64,000 nt of DNA from Brachionus rotundiformis (lineage: Eukaryota > Rotifera > Eurotatoria > Ploima > Brachionidae). Below, one piece after another: positions 23,401 to 34,699 of the stretch (position 1 is its first letter; the number at the start of each line of letters is the position of its first letter). The notes beneath the pieces were generated by a model. It searched no databases. It saw only the letters and a program-made list of their open reading frames with translations, and had not been told where the DNA came from. The DNA lies in contig JAESIW010000200.1 of assembly GCA_016802295.1 (NCBI GenBank), positions 3,841,292 to 3,905,291 of the forward strand, in the 5' to 3' direction. A program made the translations under genes and the position numbers.

Positions 23401-26044
23401 ATGAGTGACCATTGTTGGTCACATAACTGGTAAGACCCATTTATATTTTCAAGTTTATTTTCATATTTTTAATAAGAAAATTTTAATTATTAAATCTTTC
23501 AAATTTTATAAATTTTTATAAATTTCAAATTAAAAATTGAGAATAATTAATGATTAGAAATAAGATATTGTGGAAAAAATAAATTATCCTTAATCACTTA
23601 CATGCAATTAATGGCTCTTTCCTTTACTTCCTGATCAATATCGGTCTGTTTCAACCGAGCCAAAGTGGCTGAGTAGAAATCTACGGCATATTGAGAGCAA
23701 TTTTTATTTTCCTTTAGGGCACTGCGGATTATTTTCGACAAGTGCTGGCTGACCAAAAGAGCATCAGATGCTATTTTGTAGAAATTGTCTTGGACACATT
23801 TCAAAACACACTTGACCAAAATGTTAAATAAAATTAAACTAAATTAGAGAAAATTACTTTAACAATTAAATCTAAATATTGATGGAATAAGACTTCATCA
23901 TGGGTTAATATTAGATTATTTAAAAAGTTTAGTGTGTCAATTTTCATATTAGATGTTGAAGACTTGTCACTAGATAAAAAATAAATTTATTTTTTAAAAA
24001 GTATTCAAAACAAACTTTAGTGAAAAAATTATTCCTTGCACTACAACATTTAAATGATTAGCCAATGCGCCCGGATAGACATTAACTAGTTGGGTCAATA
24101 AGGCAAAGCATCCTTGTCGAGTTTTGGCATTTTTGTTTCTAAGCAATTTCTGCAGCGACTTCACAATGGAATTTATCTGCGATTTAAGTAGCTGAATGGA
24201 CCGCTCTTCAGTTTCCAATTGCTTCATGTCCAAAAATTGCTTCGATTTTAGTATCAGTGGTTTTGTTTGCTGCAAAATTGTAATGTAAACATTAAAAATA
24301 TCAGTTTTTACAGTTTCTTCTCTTTCTGTTAATTATAAATAAATACTTAAAATTTTTAAAATAAATTCTAATTTACCTTTGAAGCGACTAATTAATACAG
24401 GAGAGACCTCACTATAAAAAACGTATAAAATTTCTCTTCTTGTACCAATTATTGCGTCCATACACTTGGCTGAAGCTCTTCTAATTCTCCAGCTAACATC
24501 GTCATCGTCCGAGTATTCTTCTTGGTCCCTTTTTAAAGTTACTTTTAAACTTTTTAAAATAAAAAATTTTCCAATCTACTCTTCTTCATCATTGTCGCCT
24601 TCATCAAGATCCATTTCCTCATCATCATCATAATTATAATTCGGATCGTAGGAAATATATTTAAGACACAAGTCTAATATCTTAAAAAAAATATTTATTT
24701 ACTTATTTGAGACAACAAAAATTTTTAAAAATAAATATAGAATTATATATTAAAAAAAAAGTTTTCGAATTGATAAATTCTAGTATAGATGGGGGTACAA
24801 TTCTTGGCAAAAATGATATCAAATTTTTTAAAATTTTAATCTCAAATTCAAAGAATTCAAAGGCTATCTATTATTTCCTAAATTCTTTTACCAACATGAT
24901 AGACATGGTAGTTGCTTCGATGATATTTTAGTTTAAAAAATTTAATAGTCTACTTGTTTAATAAATGGTGTTATTTCTTTTGGACATCTTCTAACAAATG
25001 ATTCAAAAGCCTGCAGTGAGTACTCGACAATCTCTTCATCACTACTATCACAATAGAAAACTATCAATGGAATTATACTATCCAAATTTTGACCAATTCT
25101 TTGACCAGCAGTGCGACTTATTGCGCTCAAACATTGAATATAAGTTTTTGTCAATGAGTTAGATTGTTTTTTATTTAGCTCGTTCAATAACAGACCGAGC
25201 AGCTCATCAAAAAGGACTGTGTTACAACTAGACACCAAATAGCCTATTGCAAGGATGACTCGTTTTCTTACTGCCAATCGGGCACTCACAAGCTGTATTT
25301 TTAGACATGATAAAATTTGTGGGTGAAAGCTGATCAAATTATTTCCAAAATAATTGAGAATATCAGCCATTATATCAAGAGTTTCGAGTTGTACCGAAGC
25401 ATCATTCTTTCAAATTAAAAAAATTTAAAAAATTAAATTTTTATAATATTTTTTACCTTTTGAATAGAATTTAAAAGACGGCCTGTTATTTTCTTAACTA
25501 CATTTGAACTTATTTGTGAAGATATATGTGGTAATTGGTTTATTACGGTCTTCAAACCGATTGTAGATATATCTTTTAGCTGTTCTTTATCTGAAAGCAT
25601 GTTTGAGCATAATGTCTCAACTATTGTTTCCACTTGGAACTCTTTCACTTTTGCTACTAAAGGACCTAGGCTTTTAAAACAATTTAATTAGAGAGAAACA
25701 ATGCAAATGTCTTATTTACCATTTAACAGCCAGATTTTGTACCTCACCATTTTTGTCTTCAAGTAGTTTTAGCAATGTTTTGACAATCTAAGTTGAAAAT
25801 TAAATAAGATTAAAACCAAAAATAAGCAATTGGATTACTTTTCTTTCACTGTCATCATCAAGCTTAATCGAATCACTCTGAAGTTCTGTCATTAAGTCAT
25901 TTGTGGCCATGAAACGGAAGTCTTTGTCTACCGATGTCATCTTTTTGTTTAAATATGTTAAATAAGGATAAAAGATATTTTATTTTTGGATATAACCTTC
26001 TCCAAGAGAATAGGCAAATTTGAAATTTGATATTGATTAGCCAT
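20442..26044 (-). CDS. CAND1: CAND1, cullin-associated NEDD8-dissociated protein 1
   Basis: CAND1 is a HEAT-repeat protein that wraps unneddylated cullin-RBX1 and exchanges substrate receptors of cullin-RING ubiquitin ligases. I reconstruct 17 exons, all GT-AG and frame-consistent: 25997-26044, 25839-25940, 25720-25787, 25457-25670, 24954-25406, 24580-24680, 24377-24528, 24016-24325, 23858-23969, 23602-23810, 22670-22801, 22387-22609, 22142-22336, 21824-22083, 21310-21766, 20768-21257, 20442-20716. The product is 1266 aa, near the usual ~1230. Signature stretches are [17 protein letters not shown] near the N-terminus, [11 protein letters not shown], the acidic loop after [10 protein letters not shown], and [20 protein letters not shown] near the C-terminus. 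Most introns are about 50-70 nt; the seventh (24326-24376) is 51. The tenth is 799 nt and holds a MITE. Exon 8 uses the unusual donor GTTTGT. An insertion of about 17 residues precedes the [10 protein letters not shown] motif. Confidence 0.95.
22947..23438. mobile_element. MITE in CAND1 intron 10
   Basis: The left end is GGATGTGATCGGTTATGTGACCA. The reverse complement of the right end is GGGTCTTACCAGTTATGTGACCA. These are imperfect inverted termini of the same type as the 2017-2388 element. The flanks ATTTTTAT (22939-22946) and ATTTATAT (23439-23446) are 7/8 identical, consistent with an aged 8-bp target duplication. The interior is AT-rich, with repeated GTGACC/GGTCAC motifs and no coding frame. 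It accounts for most of the length of the only large intron in CAND1. Confidence 0.72.
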
Positions 26045-26586
26045 TATGAATCAATTAGTATCTATTTTTTTAAATTTAAATTTTTATGAGTTTCAAAACT
26101 TTTTATATCAAATTAAATAATTTTTTCATTATTTTAGGTTTTAAAATGTAAATTTGAAGCATACTTCTGTGTAGAATTATTATTCTGCATTACTTGATTT
26201 TGGTTTCATTAAAAAAAACATTGCAAATTTTAATTCATCTATTTATGTAATCATATTTTAAGGATAAATAGAATGCTTTATAGTCAAATATATATAAAGA
26301 ATGTAAAAAGATATTTTTTTAAATAACTTGATTTACTTTTATCTTGGAAAATAGATATTTAAAAATAACAATTCTAAGCTGGATAAAACCTGTCAACAAA
26401 TAAAAATTAAATTAATTATCCAAGTCCATCTACGATCATCCTAGTAATGATCTTAATTTTTTATTAAATAGTTAAAGCAGTTCTAAAATGTACAAAAATA
26501 CTAACTTGGCCCGTATATTAACAAATATTTAATGCGTAAAAGCTCTTGATAAACAATTAATTATATTAAAATTTAGTTTCATTAAA

Positions 26587-26625
26587 GACCTCGTGATGCA
26601 TGATGGTAGATGGAGTATCATATTT
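26587..26625 (-). mobile_element. short LINE fragment related to the right-edge element
   Basis: The minus strand reads YDTPSTIMHHEVFNETKF. This parallels DTPSNILHHEAYNKLKL, the same region of the LINE at 63775-64000. The match ends within about 20 residues and no longer frame survives. Confidence 0.5.
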
Positions 26626-26689
26626 TAGATTAAAGATAGATTATTTTTTCTAAAAAATATTAATGTTATTAAAATTTTTACTTTTTTAT

Positions 26690-26790
26690 CTGTATCGAGC
26701 TAAAGCTCCTTCAGAATAATTTAGAATAGTAAAAATAGAATAAAAATATAAATGAAGTAAAGAAAAAAAATGTTTAAGTAAAGTAAAAAA
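26690..26790 (-). repeat. dispersed repeat shared with 63560-63712
   Basis: Both loci carry CTGTA(T/C)CGAGCTAAA(A)GCTCCTTCAGAATAA near one end and ATGTTTAAGTAAA(G/T)TAAAA near the other, separated by AT-rich DNA. In the right-edge copy this block lies just downstream of the LINE coding remnant, so it is probably that element's 3' untranslated end. Confidence 0.6.
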
Positions 26791-27995
26791 CTCAAGATTT
26801 CAGCTTATATTGTATTAATAGTGGAGATAAAATTGTTAGATTAAAACATGTTAAGATGATTGAGGATTCATAAGAAAAAAAAGAAATGGTAAGTTAGCAA
26901 TTAATTGATATAAATAATATATATTAATATATAAATTCTTGGCATCAAGAAAAGAGTTATGAAGTTTTTGAGCTTTACCACCTGATCACCTTTATGAACA
27001 CTTTTACAATTCATTCAATCTAATTTAAGATTTAATCAAAATTTAGTTTGCAACTTGGAGATATGAGGATAGAAATGAAGATGAGAACCAATAGTTTTGG
27101 GAAACTTGGTTCAAATGAGTCAAACAAAAAGTGAAAAATCTCATAATTTAAGCTAAGCTATCAGTTGTTGGACCATGCACCAAAGTACATTTCACCCATG
27201 TCTTAGATTGTAGTGCAGCATAATCGAACGAGGGAATTACGGTAGTTAAAAAATTGTCAAACTTCATTTAACTATGGTGACAATGAAATCAAGTATATTA
27301 GAATTCGATTGATAATGTGGCAATGAAAGATCTTTAACCATGTGGCTTTGTAAAGACATTATGAAAATCTAACCTTGAAATTCGATATTTTTTAAAAACT
27401 AAATAAAAATTTCAATTCTATGGCCAAAAAATATTAGATAACCCAAAATCGTAAATTCTCAAACTAATCATCTCCATTCTCATTCCTCTAAAGTATTAAG
27501 TAAATGTGTCACCACTGTATCATATTTAGAGTTTAAATAAATATCAAATTAAATACGAAATTGTAACTGAGATAAAATTTTTTCCAATGATAGATGTTTG
27601 GTTATGTAAAATATGAATGAGCCATAGTAAGAAGATGATTACATTTTCAAAAATATTGGTATAAACCGAAAATAATAATCAACCAATGCCATAAAATCTA
27701 ACATTTAAGGTTAAGTGGTAAGTAACTAAAATTTTAATCTTATAAATGGTAATGTTGTCTTCACATGCCAAAACAACTTTCCAAACCCAAACCAAAAATA
27801 GAATAAGAGTTAAAATTCGAGTATTCTAACTGATAACTAAATATAAAATTAAGTAAAATTAATTGTACACTATTTTGAAAAATTGAACCAAATTTTTAAG
27901 CATAAATTTTACAAGTGAAGAACAAAAATAAAAAATAAATAAAACAAAATGAAATAATGTCAATTATTTTATTAGAAATATTTTTTATTGTAATT

Positions 27996-28868
27996 TTATA
28001 ACTCCTGCCTTCCGCCAGAAAGACCAGGACCTCGTTTTCTCTTTTCTTTTTTCTTTTTTATCTCTTTTGGTGGCTCTTCAGCTATCTTGAAAACAAAAAC
28101 AAATTTTTAAACTAAACAAATATATGATGGATTTTTACTTTTTCTACGCTATAAGGATTATGAAAATCGGCTTCCCTGTCAATTATATTCAGCTCTTGGC
28201 TCATCTTATAATATAAATGTAAAAAAGACTTTTTTTTTGCTTATAAATGTACCAAATAGATAGCTTTTTCAGTTGTTTGATCGGTCAGCTTTGATTGAAG
28301 GGTTATGCTTATTGCAGCTTCAAGTGAAAATTGCCAATTTTTGTTTTTATCATAAACTTTATGAAAATATTTTGGAAACCGAAGAGCTAAGTCTGAAGCA
28401 AATGCCGTATTTTCGATGACAGATGAAACATCTACAATTAGAATTGATTAATTATTTCTCGTAAAAAAAAATCCTTAATTACACCTTCAATTGTTTCTTT
28501 GTCAATTCTTAAATTTTTCTCATTATTTACGCTTTTTTTGGCAAGATTTTCCAATGAATGCTTAAGCGTTTCGAAAAGCTTCTCCAAAACTATCTTAAGC
28601 ATTTCCTTTTCCTTTTTTTTATTTCCTAAAGCAACTATTCTTTTCACAGCTTCGTGTTGAGCTTTTCTCTTTTCCAAGAACATTTTGGTATCTGTTCTTG
28701 CTTTATTAGTTTCAATTTTAGTTAAATAAATAAAGGTTTACACATTTCTTTAAACTCTGGAGCCTGTATCTTTTGTTCAGAAGAATGGTCACTTTCGGAG
28801 TGAATGACATGAATCCAAATATTCAAACAAAACATCGAAAACAACAACCTGCATTTTAGATAATTCAT
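27996..28868 (-). CDS. CCDC134: CCDC134-like secreted protein
   Basis: Five exons (28742-28868, 28485-28700, 28253-28431, 28139-28204, 27996-28085) join in frame to 225 aa; human CCDC134 is 229 aa. Residues 1 to about 24 (MNYLKCRLLFSMFCLNIWIH...) look like a signal peptide, and the family acts in the secretory pathway and outside the cell. Exon 2 encodes a helical coiled-coil region opening MFLEKRKAQHEAVKRI. Exon 3 contains ENTAFASDLALRFPK, matching the vertebrate ENTAFFGDVVLRFPR. Exon 4 carries MSQELNIIDREADFHNPY, like the vertebrate MAQELGISEKDSNFQNPF. The lysine/arginine-rich tail ends in QEL, as the vertebrate protein ends in SEL, an ER-retention-like end. Intron 2 would read as coding without splicing, but splicing restores the family match. 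All introns are about 40-55 nt. Confidence 0.87.
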
Positions 28869-30503
28869 TTAAGTATCGTTGATCTCGGTTTTTAATTAAA
28901 CTACTACTAAATAAAGTGTAATCTTTTTGATTTTTTTATTTTATTAAATTTGAAAAAAGAGTATATTGCCATATTTGGTTGACGTATTATTTATTTTTAA
29001 CATTAACTAGGGGCTTTGTAAAGTTTCTAAAGCTATACTTCAAGCAGTTGGGGCTGGTGTGAATAGAATTAGTTTTTTTTTTAAAAAAGGGCTTTAATTT
29101 AAATCAATCTCTGGAAGTGGAAAATCATAATAATACGCTGAGTAAAATTTAGCTCAAAAATTTTTTAAATTTTGTACAAATATCGAAATAAAATGCTTGA
29201 TTTAAAAGAGTTTATTAAATTTACAACAAAATATGAATATAATTACTTAATAATAACTTTTTAGATAACTAAATAATTATTAATTTTTTATTATATAATT
29301 AAATTTTAATATAAAATATCAAAAAATAAATTGAATTTTATTAATTAAAATAAATAAGGATAATAATTAAATATTCGATGACAATTTATTCTACCTAAGC
29401 TCAATAAATATACAAGAATTAACTAAAAATAGGTTACTAAGGAAATTTAGTTACTGTTAAAAAAAAAATATTATTTTTAAAAATATAATTAGAAATAAAT
29501 ATAAAATTGGGTAATAAATTTTTTTGTGCTTATTTTGAATTAGTAGGCAAATGAGCAAATTAACAGAGGAATAATTTTGGCCTAATAAATGATCACTTTA
29601 TTTAAAATTTGATCAGGCAGGCTTTTATTAAATTTAGTTAAATTTTTGATTCCAAATAATTATTTTATAAATTTAAATATATTCAATTTAGTAGAATTAG
29701 CAATGCCAAATTAGTTTATTAATTTAAGATCAGCATAGAACCATGATGGAATAATAATCAAATTTAAATTTAAATTTTTTTTAACATGGCCACTTTGATG
29801 CCAAAATGAATAAACTTATTTGCCAATTATCACTTTGGTTACCTATTAAACACTTTATTTTTAAAATAATCTAATTTATCAAGGCAAATTAAGAATTGGG
29901 TCACAAGTTAAAATTAATAAAAAGGTACCGACGTAAAATTTGTCTTATGTATAAATTTCAAATGCTTTCTAATCGGCCTGAAAACCCTCTTTCTCATACT
30001 GAATCAAATTATAAATGCTAATTTATTAAAATTAATTTATTCATTTCGGTTAACCTAAATTTTGGTAAAAAATTATTAAAATTAGTCGAGCTAATGCATT
30101 CTATGCATTTGATTTTCGACTATAAATTTAGTACTTATAAGTTCATTCAAAAAAATACAATACCCCGCTTGGTATAATTCAGATTAGGTTGTACACAATT
30201 AGGCCCAGGTACCGAGCACTCCCCCTCTTCTCTACTTTATTAAATAATTATAATTATTAATTTAAGCATAATAATTCAGTTCACACTTTCTCTCGCTTCT
30301 AAAGCTCACGTCCCAAACTATTTATACCAAAATTTCTCTATGTTTCTCTCATTTCTAGCTTTAAAAGAAATTTTATTTCAAAATAATATTAATAAACTAT
30401 CAGATGAGCAAATACACTCATAATAATTATTAAGCTATGGCAAAACCATTTCTAAGCCAACCAAATTGAATATCATTACTTATTATTAAAATAGAATTTT
30501 AGA
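28869..30503. other. Intergenic DNA between CCDC134 and Akirin
   Basis: Both flanking genes start at this interval and are transcribed away from it. It is very AT-rich, with no exon recognised. A somewhat GC-richer stretch with pyrimidine runs at about 30200-30360 precedes Akirin and may hold its promoter. Confidence 0.6.
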
Positions 30504-31160
30504 ATGGCTTGCTGCACGACCATTTCACCATTGAACTCTTCACAGAAGCGCCGCACATCGGCCATGTTTGACTTTCCGCACTCGGCCAAGCGCCGCCGGC
30601 CGCTCTCCACCTCATCGACCATGCTAACCACAGCCACCAGTCTACAAGCTTCAAACAAACAGGTCATAATCGAGTCCACTGAGAAAAAGCAGAGTCCATT
30701 CCAGTCGGCGCCGTACTCGCCCACCAGCGGCATGATGAGCGACGACTCGAACGAGAACCAAGTCAGGAACGAGTTCATGGAGCGGATTAGACACGAAGCC
30801 AAGCGGCTCATCCGTCGCCGCCAATTGGGCGTCTCCAGCTTCAACATGCTCAATGTGGAAACATCTGTATCGGACTCGAGCCTTTCCAACGAGCCCGTCT
30901 CGCCACCCGACCTCGCCTCCGAGCCCAAAAACTCCAAGCTTAGGTCCCTGCTCGCCCACAATGACGTGCCCTTGTTCTCAATCAACCAAGTCAGCCTAAT
31001 CTGTGACAAAATGATCAAGGAACGCGAACACTCCATTCGCGAACAGTACGACAAAATTCTCGCTGAAAAGCTCAACGAGCAGTACGACGCTTTTGTCAAG
31101 TTCACCCATGAGCAAATACAGCGTCGCTTTGAGACCTCCCAATGCAGCTATGTTTCCTAA
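30504..31160 (+). CDS. akirin: Akirin, nuclear transcription cofactor
   Basis: A 218-residue Akirin, a small nuclear protein that links transcription factors to chromatin remodelling (SWI/SNF) and acts in innate immunity and myogenesis in other animals. The start MACCTT resembles the family's MACATLKR start. A basic nuclear localisation signal, AKRRRP, lies at about 28-33. The middle is low-complexity Ser/Thr-rich. The conserved C-terminal helix region includes LFSINQVSLICDKMIKERE, then EQYDAFVKFTHEQIQRR, and the protein ends with the hallmark CSYVS. The CDS is intronless and clearly GC-richer than its flanks. An AATAAA-like signal lies near 31340. Confidence 0.95.
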   Translation: MACCTTISPLNSSQKRRTSAMFDFPHSAKRRRPLSTSSTMLTTATSLQASNKQVIIESTEKKQSPFQSAPYSPTSGMMSDDSNENQVRNEFMERIRHEAKRLIRRRQLGVSSFNMLNVETSVSDSSLSNEPVSPPDLASEPKNSKLRSLLAHNDVPLFSINQVSLICDKMIKEREHSIREQYDKILAEKLNEQYDAFVKFTHEQIQRRFETSQCSYVS

Positions 31161-31719
31161 ACTGCCTCACTAAGTGTTAAATCTTTAAATCTCGTTATAA
31201 CTTTTTCACTTATCTTTATTTTAATGTTATCTTTTTTTTCTATATCTATGTTTAAAAACAACGAAAACCACCACCATTGTTGGCCATTTGAGGTCCATTT
31301 TTAATACTTGTATAATTATCGGAATTGATTGATTGATTTAAATAAATTGATAAATTTTTGTTACTTTGTTTGTGATCGATAGTGACCCAGATCTAACATT
31401 GATCCAGTGATTTGACTTAATGGAAGTATTCTTCACTTCAACTGGTATTTGCCAAGTCAGCTTTTTTTTATATGTGTGCCAATTGTATATAATGACCAAT
31501 GGATTGAGTTTTAATCATTGAATCTGTTGGTCGTTTCGTTGTAGAAATTGTTTTTAAAAGTTTATTTTCGTATTTCATTCAAGTGACTATTTCTATATCT
31601 TTATCTTTGATGCAACAAAAAACCGAAAATTTTCAGCAAAAAATTAAAAAATTTAACCAAAAAATATTACTAAAAAGAATAAGCGATTTTTTTTTTCATT
31701 TAATTGTTACTATTTTTTA

Positions 31720-32480
31720 TTTATTGTATTTATCTTTGAAAATTTGGCAATTTTTTTTTTGGAATAAATAAAAGAAATATAAATTTAGTAATTTTTTATT
31801 TGGAAATAATTTTAAGCGTGTTTCTGAAAGTTAAGATGCTAAAACATAGGTAAAATATTCACTCTAGTGGTATCAAGTCATTCATTTGCCAGTGTCAGAT
31901 ATGTTAAGCTTTTTTCACTTTAGCATTAGAATAAATTTTTGATAATGGACACCTTTAGCCACCCAGATTTTTGGGAATATGCTTGGTGTGGTAATTGACC
32001 CACAAAGCTGACTTGAAGTCGTGATCCTAATATCCATTTCTATGTGAGGGATTATAACCTGAGTTACATTGTTCTATACATACAAATATCTTTATTGTAT
32101 TTATCTTTGAAAAAAAATATAAATTTAGTATTTGGAAATAATTTTAAGCGTGTTTCTGAAAGTTAAGATGCTAAAACATAGGTAAAATATTCACTCTAGT
32201 GGTATCAAGTCATTCATTTGCCAGTGTGAGTGCTACCAGCTGGTACTTCAATCTTTTTAGCTTGAGCATTAGCGTGTATTTTTGATTCAATCCTTACATT
32301 AGATTTTGTGGATATATTTGGTGTCGTATTTGGACCCACAAAGCTGACTTTAAGTCGTGATACAAATATCCATTTCTATGAGAGGGATTACAACCTGAGT
32401 TACATTGTTCTATTTATACTAAAGTCACTATTTATTGCTTTTATTTTTGGCAAATTTGGCAATACACTTTCTGGAATAAA
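31720..32480. repeat. ~330-bp tandem repeat, two near-complete units plus a partial one
   Basis: The segment starting TGGAAATAATTTTAAGCGTG recurs at 31801 and 32131, a period of exactly 330 bp. The first ~100 bp are almost identical between copies. The remaining part is about 85-90% similar by eye, for example CCCACAAAGCTGACTT(G/T)AAGTCGTGAT and GAGTTACATTGTTCTAT. A partial copy (TTTATTGTATTTATCTTTGAAAA ...) precedes the first unit. No conserved open frame runs through the units. Confidence 0.85.
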
Positions 32481-32759
32481 TAGACAATATTTTTAATTCA
32501 TAGACAGATTCTAGTGGCATATTGCCATTCTTTTTTAATTAAGATATCCAAGACAAATTGATAATAACAATAATCTAGCGCATATATATGGTAGCTAGAT
32601 GCACCAAAATCTGGTACACATACAAAAGTTTATCTTTTTCACAATTATAACAAATGATTAGGATAATTAATTGACAGTGCTAATATTGCGGATGAGACAA
32701 AGACCTCTTAAGACTTGGCTTGAAATTACCATATATTTGATTGACCCATGAAACTTATT

Positions 32760-33035
32760 ATATATTACTTCTGGATTCAAAGCATTCCATTGATTAACTA
32801 CTGTTTTAGTGAAGAAATTGGTTCTCTGTAAGCATTCAGTTGAGCCTGGACCAGAGAGAGAGTTTTTCTCTAACTCCTAGAACAGGTCCAGATTGGAACT
32901 ACGCAAGAAGTATTGTTCAACTAACTTAATCAATTTCTTTGTGGAGTTTGAAGAATTGAATCATGTCATTTCTTTTTCGGCGCTCTTAGAGCGTTGGTAG
33001 GCACAAAAATCCAAGTCGATCCTTGTAGTTCCAAT
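32760..33035 (-). mobile_element. CR1-like LINE remnant (ORF2 3' end)
   Basis: The minus strand reads YKDRLGFLCLPTL, then ERRKRNDMIQFFKLHKEID, and further on QRTNFFTKTVVNQWNALNPE. These match consecutive CR1-type ORF2 C-terminal blocks ('RLkxLgLpTLexRRxRGDmIxxfKi' and 'xxFFtxRVVxxWNxLPxeVV'). The intervening part has lost its frame, so the element is decayed. Confidence 0.8.
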
Positions 33036-34699
33036 TTTGCCATATAATTTTTATCTTACACGCTTAACTTATTGACCAAACAGGTAAAAAAATTCTCATT
33101 TGGACACGTTTGACCCAGTTTGATATATGGTTGATAACTTTATTTATTTTCAATTTTTGTGGCCAGATTTCTAGTTTTTTTTTCAATTAAGAAATCAGAT
33201 ATTTGATTCTAATCAAAAAAGTCAGTCATTAATTACTTAATTTTAAAATCATTTTTCAATAATTACAATCATTTGAATGATCGATGATGTACAACATATT
33301 TCTTTCTAATAACTTAGGCGTCATATGTTATGTAAAAACTAAATTAATAGTCTAATTGTCACATGATTTTTGAGATTCAAAAAAATCTAAAATTAAACAG
33401 CTTTATCTATTCTCTTGATTGTTTTAAAAAAAAAATTGACTCTTAGCTTCAAATTTATTTTTCTATATAGTAAGCAGTATTATTCAACCACTCAAAATAT
33501 TTTTTAAAGATATTCAAGCTCTTTTGAAATTCTAAAACTTAAATAAATTAATTAAACTGAATTAAATACATTATTTGATTACTAAATTTCTTAATCAAAT
33601 ATACACGATTTAAATTTTGCTGATCAAGGTAAAATTGGGCTAAAATATGATATTTAAGCTGGTTTGATTTTAATTTACCTAATTGTATATGCTTTTGAAC
33701 AAATAATAAATATAGTATTCATTTTCAAATTGAATTTTTAAGGGAATAACAAAAATAAAGAGATAAACGATTTGTTTATGTGACAAACAAAAATTCAACT
33801 TCTCTCAAGTAAACGAAAAAAGTAAATTTAAAAATCAACAAAAATTTTGTATGATTTTTTGTATAAAATTTTTCTTTCTTTGAAAAAATTAAATATTTGA
33901 AAAATTAATTATTCTAAAATTTTGATACAGTTAAATTTGAAAATTGACGATTAATTTAATGGAAAATAAACCTTATCATCTTATTAAATTATTTTATTTA
34001 ATGACAAAAATATAATTTATATCAATAATTTCCCTGAAAACCTAATGGACAATATTTACGAAGTCTTTTGAACTCAACCAACTTAAATAAATTAATTTTA
34101 ATGTCCAAATTTAACTTTCTAGTCACAGTAAGCTCCTAGGCTCAAAAAGAAATAGTGGTGATTTGTTATCAATCCAATATAGCTTAGACAGATAAGCAAA
34201 ATGACTCAACAAATCTCCAGGAAACAATGCTTTAGAAGGTATCAGGTCGAGAATGGGCAACTAGAATTTTTTTAATCAAAATATTTTCTGCTTTAGCGGG
34301 AATTTGCCAACCCTACATTGGTAGAAATACTCGTGGATGGTTATTGAATATTTTCTAGATATGTTAATTAAAATTTTGAAATTAGCTTTTTGAATAATTT
34401 AAATTAAAATTATATTATTTAATCAAACGATCTATTAAAATTTAGCATACTTCAAGTATTTAAATTAGAACATAAAGTTAAGTATCATCGACAAGATACT
34501 ACACAGAGCAAATTTTATTTACCATTAAGTATACAAGTGCTGAATATTTTGGCAATAGCAACTAGCATGCAGCGTTTACACCATTTGAAGCAATTTTGAA
34601 TGCGTATTCCATTTTTTCCCAAAATCTTAATCTATTGTCCATTCTTTACAAAAATAAAATTTCCTAATTTTAATTTAATAAACAAAGATCGAAAATCAG

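Larger units (their letters stand above)
26045..27995. other. Intergenic DNA between CAND1 and CCDC134
   Basis: AT-rich DNA 5' of CAND1 and 3' of CCDC134. It contains a LINE scrap at 26587-26625 and a dispersed repeat at 26690-26790, listed separately. The remainder has no recognisable exon. Confidence 0.6.
31161..34699. other. Intergenic DNA with tandem repeat and LINE remnant
   Basis: After the Akirin 3' UTR this interval holds an approximately 330-bp tandem duplication (31720-32480) and a CR1-like LINE tail (32760-33035), listed separately. From about 33040 to 34690 the sequence is AT-rich with no recognisable exon. The open frames near 31583 and 32308 lie within the repeat and match nothing known. 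Confidence 0.65.

Noticed and set aside
28438..28484. CCDC134 exon 2 continuing to NQF-stop
   Set aside because: A GT-AG intron of about 53 nt restores the conserved ENTAFASDLALRFPK continuation.
31720..32480. CRISPR array
   Set aside because: The repeat is a 330-bp tandem duplication, not short repeats with unique spacers, and the genome is eukaryotic.
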